This document shows, in pieces, positions 27,305 to 34,289 of a stretch of 39,918 bases of DNA. The notes under the pieces were generated by a model. That model was not told the DNA's origin. It did no database searches and saw only the letters and a program-made list of their open reading frames with translations. How positions within the stretch are numbered: the stretch's first letter is position 1; each line of letters begins with the position of its first letter. Source of the DNA: CALANV01 sp036381615 (GTDB lineage: Bacteria; Pseudomonadota; Alphaproteobacteria; CACIAM-22H2); the NCBI GenBank assembly GCA_036381615.1, contig DASVCL010000020.1, positions 1 to 39,918 on the forward strand, in the 5' to 3' direction. Position numbers and translations under genes: made by a program.

Positions 27305-27319
27305 TCCTCCCGCCGAGGA
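27305..27319 (-). promoter_or_regulatory. Short hairpin covering the cobP Shine-Dalgarno
   Basis: On the transcribed (minus) strand a perfect 5-bp stem with a 5-nt loop forms between 27319-27315 and 27309-27305. Its 3' arm is part of GGGAGGA, the likely ribosome binding site of the TTG-started cobP. It lies about 40 nt downstream of the riboswitch aptamer. This suggests translational control, where the ligand-bound RNA would favour the closed stem. That role is inferred. Confidence 0.45.
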
Positions 27320-27358
27320 ATCGAGTGGGCCGCGGCCCGCAAGGACCGGCATCCGGGA

Positions 27359-27558
27359 GGTCTCCTGGCTCGGGGTCATCGACCGTCGATCTGCCTTCCC
27401 GACCGGCCTTGGGGCAGTGCCCGGGGCGTCGGTCAGTGGCGTGGGTGCGCGACGATCTCGCCGCTTACAGTTGCGGGGGCAGCGCCGGCCTGGCGGTGGC
27501 CGTGAATGTCCGGCCGAACCGCGTCACCGGACTTCCCTGTCCGGACGCAGGCAGGACC
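27359..27558 (-). ncRNA. Cobalamin riboswitch
   Basis: On the minus strand this holds the conserved blocks of the B12 aptamer in order. They are GGGAAGTCCGGTG (27536-27524 region), the B12 box GCTGCCCCCGCAACTGTAAG (within 27461-27483), GCCACTG (27440-27434) and GAGCCAGGAGACC (27371-27359). The 5' stretch GGTCCTG (27558-27552) can pair with the 3' CAGGAGACC to close P1. It stands before cobP and the rest of the cobW-cobN-cobO-SYLF-cobQ operon. When adenosylcobalamin or a related form is abundant, expression should fall. It is the only copy found in the window. Confidence 0.95.
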
Positions 27559-27560
27559 CT

Positions 27561-27566
27561 AGCATA
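27561..27566 (-). promoter_or_regulatory. Candidate -10 element for the riboswitch transcript
   Basis: TATGCT is read on the minus strand at 27566-27561. Transcription starting about 7 nt downstream would begin at the edge of the first aptamer helix, the expected place. The -35 region is poor (GGTGGT-like), so the call rests mostly on position. Confidence 0.3.
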
Positions 27567-27641
27567 GGCGTCCCGGCACTGCCACCACCATGGATGGCCC
27601 CGGCTCGACATGGCATGGCGCGATCGAACTTGCCCGGAAAC

Positions 27642-27661
27642 GGCCGTCTCCCACCACGGCC
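27642..27661 (-). terminator. Hairpin after cobC
   Basis: A perfect 6-bp stem, GGCCGT and ACGGCC, with an 8-nt loop lies 25 nt after the cobC stop. On the minus strand it is followed by GTTTCC, so it has only a very short T-run. It may end the cobS-cobC transcript before the riboswitch promoter. Confidence 0.35.
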
Positions 27662-27686
27662 ACGCCTTGAACAGGCTGTGGAGCCG

Positions 27687-28379
27687 CTAGCGGGCCTGCG
27701 GCCGATGCGGCGGCGCGCCGGCCGACGGCGGCAGATTGATCGCGTTCACCCGCCATGCGTGACCGGCACCCGGACCGGTCACGTGGTCGAGCCGCGTCAA
27801 GGACAGCGTGTCGATGGTGAAGGCAAGCGCCGCCTCGGGGTGAAGGTCGAGCGCGTGGGCCAACGCCGCGCGGATCGGTCCGCCATGTGCGACCACGACA
27901 ATGTCGCGGCCGGCATGGCGCGCGGTAAGCTCGCGCACGCGCGCGGCCACCCGCGCCATGACGTCGACGAAGCTTTCGCCGCCGGGCGGCCGGGTGTGCG
28001 CGGGCGCCAGCCAGAATTTATGCCCTTCGACGCCGATGCCCTTGGTCCCGGGTCGCACGTGCCCATACGCGCCGATCTCGTCGTAGGTCAGCCCCTGCCA
28101 ATCGCCGAAATTCTGCTCGATGAAGGCAGGTTCGATTTCCGGCGGCGGCGGATTGCAGCCGTTCATGCCGGCCTGGATCGCGGCGGCCGTCGCCTGGGTG
28201 CGTTGGAGCGGTGTCGCCAGCCACACGGCGTCGAGCGGCATGCGGGCCGCCAGCGCGGCAAAAGCCGAAGCATCCGACGTGTCGGCAGGCACGTCGCGCT
28301 GGCCGTAGATGCGACCGCTCGGGTTGATCACCGGCGCATGCCGGATCCACCACCACCGCGTCGTGACGGCTGTCGTCAT
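27687..28379 (-). CDS. cobC: Histidine phosphatase, probable alpha-ribazole phosphatase
   Basis: The 230-residue product belongs to the histidine phosphatase superfamily: WWWIRHAPVINPSGRIYGQ carries the catalytic RHA motif (His14), WLATPLQRTQATAAAI the downstream arginine, FIEQNFGDWQGLTYDEI the acid and VVVAHGGPIRAALAHAL the second histidine. In B12 synthesis CobC removes the phosphate from alpha-ribazole-5'-phosphate or adenosylcobalamin-5'-phosphate. The assignment is based mainly on context: the ATG at 28379 shares a base with the cobS stop (TGATG), so the two are coupled. On sequence alone it could be a general phosphoglycerate-mutase-like phosphatase. Confidence 0.82.
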   Translation of the reverse strand: MTTAVTTRWWWIRHAPVINPSGRIYGQRDVPADTSDASAFAALAARMPLDAVWLATPLQRTQATAAAIQAGMNGCNPPPPEIEPAFIEQNFGDWQGLTYDEIGAYGHVRPGTKGIGVEGHKFWLAPAHTRPPGGESFVDVMARVAARVRELTARHAGRDIVVVAHGGPIRAALAHALDLHPEAALAFTIDTLSLTRLDHVTGPGAGHAWRVNAINLPPSAGAPPHRPQAR

Positions 28380-29203
28380 CAGATCCAGGTCGGTGAGATC
28401 ACGTAAGCGAGCAGGATAGCCGTTTCGGACAATTGCTGTCCGGCCCCAAGGACGTCGCCAGTATGGCCGCCAAGACGACGGTGGGCAAGCCAGCCTGCGG
28501 CGAGCGCGGCGCCGGCCGCCGCCGCGATGGCGAGCAGGCCCCAGATCGGACCCAGTGCCGCAACGATCACCACGGCGCCGATCGCGCCGGCGTCAATGAC
28601 GCGCCGGCGGTCGGGCTGACCTGCGGCCCATCCCAGTCCATCCGGGCGGGCGGGCGGAAGGAGATACATCAGGGCCGGCAGCGTTGCGCGCGAGCCGGCG
28701 GCTGCGGCGAGCACCACGAGCACCGCATCGACGAGGTCGCCGGCGTAGGACAATGCGGTTACGCGCAGCGAGAGCACGAAGAAGAGGGCGATCACGCCGA
28801 ACGTGCCGATCCGGCTGTCGCGCATGATCGCCAGCGCATCCTCGCGCGTCCGGCCGCCGAGCCCGTCGGCGCAGTCCGCGAGGCCATCCTCGTGAAGGCC
28901 CCCGGTTGCGACGACGAGCGCGGCAATTGCCAGGAGGGCCGCGATCGTCGACGACATGCCGACCAGATCGGACACGGCATAGACCGCGCCGCCGACGAGA
29001 CCGACGCCGAGCCCGACCAGCGGAAAGGCGCGCACCGCCGACGCAACGGGGATCGTCGCATCCGCGGCGGCGAGGCGGATCGGAAAGCGGGTCAGGAAGG
29101 CGGCGGCCACCCGGATCTCCGTCAGCCAGCCGACTAGTGGCGCGACCGGCGGGGTGCGAGGCCCGCCGGACGTCTCGGGCGAAGGGGACAGATCCGGCGT
29201 CAT
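28379..29203 (-). CDS. cobS: Adenosylcobinamide-GDP ribazoletransferase (CobV)
   Basis: This is an integral membrane enzyme of 274 residues from the ATG at 29203. It condenses adenosylcobinamide-GDP with alpha-ribazole (or its phosphate) to give adenosylcobalamin or its phosphate. The family start AAAFLTRFPI is clear, as is the metal-binding GGLHEDGLADCADGLGG near residue 100, followed by IMRDSRIGTFGVIALFF and GWAAGQPDRR. At least five hydrophobic helices follow. A second ATG at 29230 is possible; neither has a good ribosome site. It is followed by cobC with a TGATG junction. The name clash (CobS chelatase subunit) should be noted; this gene is the transferase. Confidence 0.94.
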   Translation of the reverse strand: MTPDLSPSPETSGGPRTPPVAPLVGWLTEIRVAAAFLTRFPIRLAAADATIPVASAVRAFPLVGLGVGLVGGAVYAVSDLVGMSSTIAALLAIAALVVATGGLHEDGLADCADGLGGRTREDALAIMRDSRIGTFGVIALFFVLSLRVTALSYAGDLVDAVLVVLAAAAGSRATLPALMYLLPPARPDGLGWAAGQPDRRRVIDAGAIGAVVIVAALGPIWGLLAIAAAAGAALAAGWLAHRRLGGHTGDVLGAGQQLSETAILLAYVISPTWI

Positions 29204-29520
29204 GACGAATCGCAGGCGCAGGAGTCTCATGGCAAATACCGACCAATCCGGGGAATGTCACTCGTCTTCTGCGATGCGCCTCATGCAAGCGTTGCACGAA
29301 AAGCCTTCGCAATCGTGAATGATGCGGCGTCGGTCGGCGAACGTCCGCAAGCGCCTCGCATGGGGCGCGTTGCCGGGGCATTCGCCCGTATGCTAGAAGC
29401 CGGCAACCTCCTTGATGCCGGCACGAGCGAAACACCGGTTCCGGGCCCGAAGCGGGTGGCACGATGCCGGCACGGACGTCAGCACCTCTCGATCGCTCTC
29501 TTTCTCGCGGACAGGTTCGT
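29204..29520. other. Intergenic region between divergent cobS and cobT
   Basis: These 317 nt separate cobS and cobT. There is no B12 box or GCCACTG block, so no second cobalamin riboswitch. A TTGCAC at 29292 is a possible -35 on the plus strand, but no good -10 follows at the right distance. If cobT starts at 29464, the gap is 57 nt shorter. Confidence 0.5.
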
Positions 29521-30549
29521 ATGGTCGCACGCCAGCCGGTTGCAACGTTTGCCGAAATTCGCGACATCCTGCCGCATCTGCCGGGCCCCGACCGCGAAGC
29601 CTGCGACACCGCCGCGGCCCGGCAGCAGCAATTGACGAAGCCGCCGGGAAGCCTCGGGCGGCTCGAGGAACTCGCCATCTGGTGCGCCACATGGCAGGGC
29701 CGCCACCCGCCGCGCGTGGAACGGCCGCGCACGTGCGTCTTTGCCGGCAATCATGGCGTCGCGACGCGTGGCGTATCGGCCTATCCGGCCGAGGTGACCG
29801 CGCAGATGGTGCAGAACTTCATCGCCGGCGGAGCGGCGGTGAACCAGCTTTGCCGCGTCGTCGATGCCGATCTCCGCGTCTATGAGATGGCCCTGGATCA
29901 TCCGACGGCCGACTTCACGACCGCGCCGGCGATGACCGAAGAGGAATGCGCCCGGGCCATGGCCTACGGGATGATGGCGGTGGAGCCCGGTATCGATCTG
30001 CTCGCGCTCGGCGAGATGGGCATCGCCAACACCACGTCGGCGGCGGCGTTGTGCTGCGCGCTGTTCGGCGGCACCGCTGCCGAATGGACCGGTCCCGGCA
30101 CCGGCGTGAGCGGGGCGGTGCTCGAGCGGAAAATCGCCACGGTCGCCGCCGGGGTGGACCGTCATCGCGCCGCCCTGACCGACCCGCTTCAGGCCCTGCG
30201 CCACCTCGGCGGGCACGAGCTCGCCGCGATCGCCGGCGCCGTCATCGCGGCGCGTATGGCCCGCATCCCGGTCATTCTCGACGGCTTTGCCAGCACTGCG
30301 GCGGCCGCAGTACTCCATGCGCTGGATCCGCGCGCGCTCGACCATTGCATCGTCGCGCACATGTCGGCCGAGCCCGGCCACCGGCGGCTGATGACGACGA
30401 TCGGCAAGACGCCGCTGCTGGATCTCGGCATGCGTCTCGGCGAAGCGTCGGGGGCCACGCTCGCGATCGCGATCGTCAAGGCTGCCGTGTCGTGTCACAG
30501 CGGGATGGCTTCGTTCGCCGAGGCCGGCGTCAGCAACAGGACGGCCTGA
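29521..30549 (+). CDS. cobT: Nicotinate-nucleotide--dimethylbenzimidazole phosphoribosyltransferase
   Basis: This 342-residue enzyme forms alpha-ribazole-5'-phosphate from nicotinate mononucleotide and dimethylbenzimidazole. The conserved blocks are QLTKPPGSLGRLEELA at the N-terminus, VFAGNHGVATRGVSAYP, EMGIANTTSAAALCCALFG, GTGVSGAVLERKI, VILDGFASTAAA and AHMSAEPGHRRL. The glutamate of the catalytic EPGH-like block is present. An in-frame ATG at 29464 gives 19 more residues; I prefer 29521 because GGACAGG lies just upstream and the length matches the family. The gene is monocistronic here, as the convergent LysR gene ends 9 nt after it. Named CobU in Pseudomonas denitrificans nomenclature. 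Confidence 0.95.
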   Translation: MVARQPVATFAEIRDILPHLPGPDREACDTAAARQQQLTKPPGSLGRLEELAIWCATWQGRHPPRVERPRTCVFAGNHGVATRGVSAYPAEVTAQMVQNFIAGGAAVNQLCRVVDADLRVYEMALDHPTADFTTAPAMTEEECARAMAYGMMAVEPGIDLLALGEMGIANTTSAAALCCALFGGTAAEWTGPGTGVSGAVLERKIATVAAGVDRHRAALTDPLQALRHLGGHELAAIAGAVIAARMARIPVILDGFASTAAAAVLHALDPRALDHCIVAHMSAEPGHRRLMTTIGKTPLLDLGMRLGEASGATLAIAIVKAAVSCHSGMASFAEAGVSNRTA

Positions 30550-30557
30550 TCAAGTCG

Positions 30558-31457
30558 TCAGGATCCGGCCTCGCGACGCAGCCACTCGATGAAGATCGCG
30601 GTCGAGCCGCGTTCGACGCGTTCCGGCAGACATACGATGTAATACGAGAAAACCGTCGGCGCCTCCTCGGGCCACAGCCGCACCAGCCGTCCCGATTCCA
30701 GATCGCCGGCGACGAGGCTCTTGCGTGCGAGCGCAACGCCAAGGCCGCTTGCCGCTGCCTCCAGCGCCAATATGGCCTGATTGAAGCGCGGACCATCGTC
30801 TGCGCCGGGGTAGTGGACGCCCACGTGCCGGAACCAGCTGACCCAGTCGGCGCCGCTGCCGTCGCTCTCCGCCGCCTCGTCGTGAAGGAGCGTGCAGCGC
30901 AGCAGGTCGTCTGGCCTGGCGAGATCGCCCATCCGACGCCGGAAATCCGGACTGCAGACGGGAAAGACCGCATCGGCCATGAGAAGCTGCGTATGCAGGC
31001 CCGGATAGCGGCCGCGCCCGAAGCGGATGCCGAGATCGGCATTTCCCTTGTGGAAATCGACCAGCGCCGGATCGGCGGCGATCCTGACGTCGATCTCCGG
31101 ATGCTCGCTGCGGAAACGCCCGAGGCGCGGGATAAGCCAGCGCGTCGCGAACGAGGGCAGAACGCTGATCGTCAATGACGTCGTGGCGCCTGCGGGGTCG
31201 ATCGACGCAAGGGCGCGCATGATCTCGCCGAGGCCGCGACGGACGCCGGCGGCCAGAATCTCGCCGGCCGGCGTCAGCTCGATGCGCCGTGCATAGCGGC
31301 GGAACAGTGTAATACCGAGTTCGGCCTCGAGCGCCTGGATGCGGTGGCTGAGCGCGCTCTGCGTGACGTGAAGCTCATCGCTTGCCTTGGTGAGGCTCAG
31401 ATGCCGGGCTGCCGCTTCGAAGACGCGGAGGGAATCGAGGGAGGGCAGCCGTCGCAT
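30558..31457 (-). CDS. LysR-type transcriptional regulator, GcvA-like
   Basis: This 299-residue regulator has an N-terminal winged helix-turn-helix with SLRVFEAAARHLSLTKASDE and LHVTQSALSHRIQALEAELG, followed by LFRRYARRIELTPAGE. The effector domain runs from about residue 95 and includes VLPSFATRWLIPRLGRFRSE and ADLGIRFGRGRYPGL, which suit the GcvA subgroup. The ATG at 31457 gives the normal N-terminus, with the frame extending to 31514 rejected. It faces cobT with 9 nt between the stops. No clear LysR box is seen, and its target is unknown. It may regulate a gene far from it, as no divergent partner exists. Confidence 0.9.
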   Translation of the reverse strand: MRRLPSLDSLRVFEAAARHLSLTKASDELHVTQSALSHRIQALEAELGITLFRRYARRIELTPAGEILAAGVRRGLGEIMRALASIDPAGATTSLTISVLPSFATRWLIPRLGRFRSEHPEIDVRIAADPALVDFHKGNADLGIRFGRGRYPGLHTQLLMADAVFPVCSPDFRRRMGDLARPDDLLRCTLLHDEAAESDGSGADWVSWFRHVGVHYPGADDGPRFNQAILALEAAASGLGVALARKSLVAGDLESGRLVRLWPEEAPTVFSYYIVCLPERVERGSTAIFIEWLRREAGS

Positions 31458-31591
31458 GGCAAAGCATGAGATCAGTTCATGCATGCTTCTACCAGATCTC
31501 AGTCTCGCCTGCACCGGTGACGGGTCGCCGGTGCGCGTCGGATGCCGGTGGACCCCGGAAATCCTGGCGCGACGCGATATAGCGGGGCGGG

Positions 31592-32320
31592 TCAGGCGCG
31601 CTCGTGGTGCATGGCGCTGAGCCGCGCCATGTCCTTGATGGTGATGTAGCCCTGATCCAGCTGGATCAATCCCTGGCTCGCGAGCAGGCGCAGCTGCTTG
31701 TTCACGGCTTCACGCGTGGCGCCGAGCATGTGCGCGAGGTCGGTCTGGGAAAACTTCACTTCGATACGCACGCCGTCGGGGCCGCGTCGACCATGGGCGA
31801 TCGACAACGCCTGCAGGCGTTTTGCCAGGCGGGCGCCGAGACTCATGAAAGCGTATTCGCCGAGCTTGTCCGTGTTTGCCCGCAGCCGTTCGCACAGCAG
31901 CTCGATCACATGTCGTGCGATTCGCGGCTCCCGTTCCAGCAGCTCCAGGAACATGCTGCGCTCGATGGCCAGCAGAATGCTGTCTTCGGCTGCATAGGCG
32001 TTGGCGCTGCGCGACAGACCGTCGAGCAGCGCGATCTCGCCGAACACGTCGCCGGTCTCCAGGACCGCGATGGTCAGCTCCTTGCCTGCATCGTTCGAAA
32101 TGGAGATGCAGATGAGGCCGGCCATGACACCATAGAGCGCGTCGCCGTCGTCGCCCTGCTGAAACAGGACCGCACCTTTGTCCAGGCGACGGATGCGGCT
32201 GAGGCTGGCGATCTGCTGCAGCAGGTCCGCATCGATGTCGCTGAACATGAAGCTGCGGCGCAGGAGCTGCTCGCGTGCTGCGCGACTGAGATCAGGGGCC
32301 ATCGTCTGTTTCTGCTGCAT
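31592..32320 (-). CDS. Crp/Fnr-family transcriptional regulator
   Basis: The 242-residue product has an N-terminal cyclic-nucleotide-type domain (KGAVLFQQGDDGDALYGVMAG, then GDVFGEIALLDGLSRSANAYA) and a C-terminal Crp winged helix, SQTDLAHMLGATREAVNKQL. There is no N-terminal cysteine cluster, so it is not a classical [4Fe-4S] Fnr sensor. The LDGLSRSANAYAAED phosphate-binding region resembles a cAMP/cGMP site, but the key Arg-Ser/Thr arrangement is RSANA. The ATG at 32320 has GAGG 6 nt upstream; longer frames to 32416 are less likely. It stands alone on the strand, upstream of LysR, and its ligand is unknown. Confidence 0.9.
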   Translation of the reverse strand: MQQKQTMAPDLSRAAREQLLRRSFMFSDIDADLLQQIASLSRIRRLDKGAVLFQQGDDGDALYGVMAGLICISISNDAGKELTIAVLETGDVFGEIALLDGLSRSANAYAAEDSILLAIERSMFLELLEREPRIARHVIELLCERLRANTDKLGEYAFMSLGARLAKRLQALSIAHGRRGPDGVRIEVKFSQTDLAHMLGATREAVNKQLRLLASQGLIQLDQGYITIKDMARLSAMHHERA

Positions 32321-32632
32321 GGGGAACCTCGTGCAGGCGGCGCCGGATCCGTCCATCGGCATCGAATGCACGCATGTGTGCCGGATGGTGCTCGGAGCCA
32401 GGCGGCCCTGGGTCATGCCGGCGGCATATTACGACATTTCAGGGGCCGGGCAGACCCGGTCGGGCCCGATCCTATTCTTTCGGCGTGCCCGCATATCCTT
32501 GATTTCCATGGATACCCGGCCGTTCGGGGGTACGCGAAGACGGCGGCATGATCGGCGACGGCTGCGAGACCGGCGGCGTCGACGGACCGCGGCGCCGGCG
32601 CCCGGCGCAACCGGATCGAGAACGGCCGGCGA
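32321..32632. other. Intergenic region upstream of the Crp-type gene
   Basis: These 312 nt lie between the end of the ABC permease and the Crp-type start, both minus-strand. Apart from the hairpin at the permease end, I see no convincing operator. A half-palindrome TTGATTTCCATGGA is not a good Fnr or Crp box. Confidence 0.45.
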
Positions 32633-32644
32633 TCATTCGCCGGC
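32625..32644 (-). terminator. Perfect inverted repeat spanning the ABC permease stop
   Basis: GCCGGCGA and TCGCCGGC form an 8-bp stem with a 4-nt loop. The loop and one base hold the permease stop codon. The minus-strand sequence after it is CGTTCTCG, with no T-run, so it may act as a terminator or stabilise the mRNA 3' end. Confidence 0.4.
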
Positions 32645-33445
32645 ATGGAGCAGCTGGCCGCGCTCGCGGGCCGAGCGGAAGGCGGCAAGGAACAGCATGA
32701 TCCCGAGCGCGAGATAGACCACGTTCAGAACGAGCGCCGGGCCGACCAGATTCCACCGGAACACGTGGTCGATCATCACGGCACGCATCCCTTCGAACAC
32801 GTAGGTCGACGGCATGGCCCAGGAGACCGCCCGCAGCCAACCGGGCAGGACGTCGACCGGGTAATAGACGCCGCTGATCGGCGCGAGAATGAAGATGGAA
32901 GCCCAGGCGTAACTCTCGGCCGCCAGTCCGAATCGCGTCAAAGCCGCGGCGATCACCAGGCCGACGCCCCAGCCGAACATCAGCAGGATGGCCCAGAAGG
33001 CGATGAGCGGCAGACCCAGATCGAAGATCGAGTACGCGAAGAGGGGAATGGCGAGCAACGCCGCAGGGACGACGCCCAGCAGCGAGCGGAACATGGACAG
33101 GACCATGAGCGCCCCCGCGAATTCCGCAGGCCGCAGCGGACTCACGAACAGGTTCGCCAGATTTCGTGACCACATCTCCTCGAGCAGCGACAGCGTCATG
33201 CCGAACTGGCTGCGCACGAGGACGTCCCACAGCAGCACGGCGCCGATCAGCACGCCGCTGGCCTGGACCAGCCATGACGAGTGCCGCACGAAGAACACCG
33301 TGATGAAACCCCACACGATCATCTGCAGCAGCGGCCAGTACATCAGGTCGAAAATACGCGTCGGCGAGCTCCGCATCAGATAGTAATGACGCAGCAGCAT
33401 CGCGCCGATGCGCCGAAGCGGTCCCGCGTCTTGCATGATGTCCAT
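32633..33445 (-). CDS. ABC-2 type transporter permease
   Basis: This 270-residue inner-membrane permease has about six hydrophobic helices and the ABC-2 architecture. It starts with MDIMQDAGPLRRIGAMLLR, has FDLMYWPLLQMIVWGFITV and the segment FILAPISGVYYPVDVLPG followed by LRAVSWAMPSTYVFEGMR, typical of the family signature region. The start at 33445 shares one base with the ATPase stop (TGATG). The pair would form an exporter of unknown substrate, perhaps a drug, lipid or polysaccharide. Its 3' end carries an inverted repeat. Confidence 0.9.
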   Translation of the reverse strand: MDIMQDAGPLRRIGAMLLRHYYLMRSSPTRIFDLMYWPLLQMIVWGFITVFFVRHSSWLVQASGVLIGAVLLWDVLVRSQFGMTLSLLEEMWSRNLANLFVSPLRPAEFAGALMVLSMFRSLLGVVPAALLAIPLFAYSIFDLGLPLIAFWAILLMFGWGVGLVIAAALTRFGLAAESYAWASIFILAPISGVYYPVDVLPGWLRAVSWAMPSTYVFEGMRAVMIDHVFRWNLVGPALVLNVVYLALGIMLFLAAFRSARERGQLLHAGE

Positions 33446-34194
33446 CACTGGGCGGCGGCTTCGGCGCGCCGGCTGCGCGCGATGTCGAGAAACACGTCCT
33501 CGAGATTCGCCCGCCCGTAGCGGGACAACAGCTCCGACGGCGTGCCACGATCGACGATGCGCCCGGCCTTCATCATCAGCACGTCCTGGCACAGACGCTC
33601 GACCTCGGCCATGTTGTGGGAGGCAAGCAGGATCGAGGCCCCGGTCGCGCGCTGATAGCGCTCGAGATAGGTGCGGATCCAGTCGGCCGTGTCCGGGTCG
33701 AGGCTTGCCGTGGGCTCATCCAGAAAAAGGATCTTCGGCCGGTTGAGCAGCGCCTTGGCCAGGCTGACGCGCGTCTTCTGCCCGGAGGACAGGCTGCCGG
33801 TCTTCTTGTCCAGGAGTTCCCCGAGGTCGAGATCCGCGGCAAGCTCCCTGATCCGGCCGCCGGCATCGCGGACGCCGTAAAGCTGGGCAAAGACCATCAG
33901 GTTCTCGCGCACCTTCAGCCGGTTCGGGAAGTCCACATAGGGGGACGAGAAGTTGAGGCGCGGCAGCACGCGGTGGCGGTGACGGAGCATGTCCTCGCCA
34001 AGAATGGTGATCGTGCCCGCGGTCGGGACGATCAGGCCGAGGAGCATGCCGATCGTCGTGGTCTTTCCGGCGCCATTGCCGCCGAGCAGAGCCGTCGTGA
34101 TCCCTCGGGCGATGCTGAAACTCACGTCGTCGACGGCGGCTACGTCCTTGAAGCGCTTGGTCAGGTGTTCGACTTTGATAACCGGCTCGAGCAT
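33445..34194 (-). CDS. ABC transporter ATP-binding protein (ABC-2 exporter)
   Basis: The 249-residue ATPase has Walker A LGGNGAGKTTTIGMLLGL, Q-loop region NFSSPYVDFP, signature LSSGQKTRVSLAKALL, Walker B ILFLDEPTASLDPDTADW and H-loop SILLASHNMAEVERLC. It is paired with the permease at a TGATG junction, as common for ABC-2 exporters. The signature has Gln-Lys rather than Gln-Arg, which is common in ABC-2 ATPases. The start lies 95 nt from the divergent regB start (34290), and the start region is AT-rich with no clear Shine-Dalgarno. Its substrate is unknown. Confidence 0.91.
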   Translation of the reverse strand: MLEPVIKVEHLTKRFKDVAAVDDVSFSIARGITTALLGGNGAGKTTTIGMLLGLIVPTAGTITILGEDMLRHRHRVLPRLNFSSPYVDFPNRLKVRENLMVFAQLYGVRDAGGRIRELAADLDLGELLDKKTGSLSSGQKTRVSLAKALLNRPKILFLDEPTASLDPDTADWIRTYLERYQRATGASILLASHNMAEVERLCQDVLMMKAGRIVDRGTPSELLSRYGRANLEDVFLDIARSRRAEAAAQ

Positions 34195-34203
34195 GACTAT
34201 TTG
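34175..34203 (+). promoter_or_regulatory. Candidate sigma70-type promoter for regB-regA
   Basis: TTGATA (34175-34180), a 17-nt spacer and TATTTG (34198-34203) lie in the AT-rich gap and the start of the divergent ABC ATPase. Transcription would begin near 34210, 80 nt before the preferred regB ATG. The -35 matches five of six consensus bases, the -10 three of six. Confidence 0.3.
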
Positions 34204-34289
34204 TTATCGTGTATGGTGCCAAACGGATGATGTCGCCATCGCGTTTCAAGAATGCCGCCTCTGCGAAGGCCGATCCAGGGGGCGTCGGG

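Noticed and set aside
27352..27379. ATG starts for cobP giving longer proteins
   Set aside because: The first ATG lies in the riboswitch aptamer, and the extra residues are unlike CobP. A TTG with a strong ribosome site fits better.
29204..29520. Second cobalamin riboswitch before cobT
   Set aside because: No B12 box, GCCACTG block or AGCCAGGAGACC block occurs on either strand.
31592..32320. Crp-type gene as oxygen-sensing Fnr
   Set aside because: No N-terminal cysteine cluster for a [4Fe-4S] centre; only isolated cysteines.
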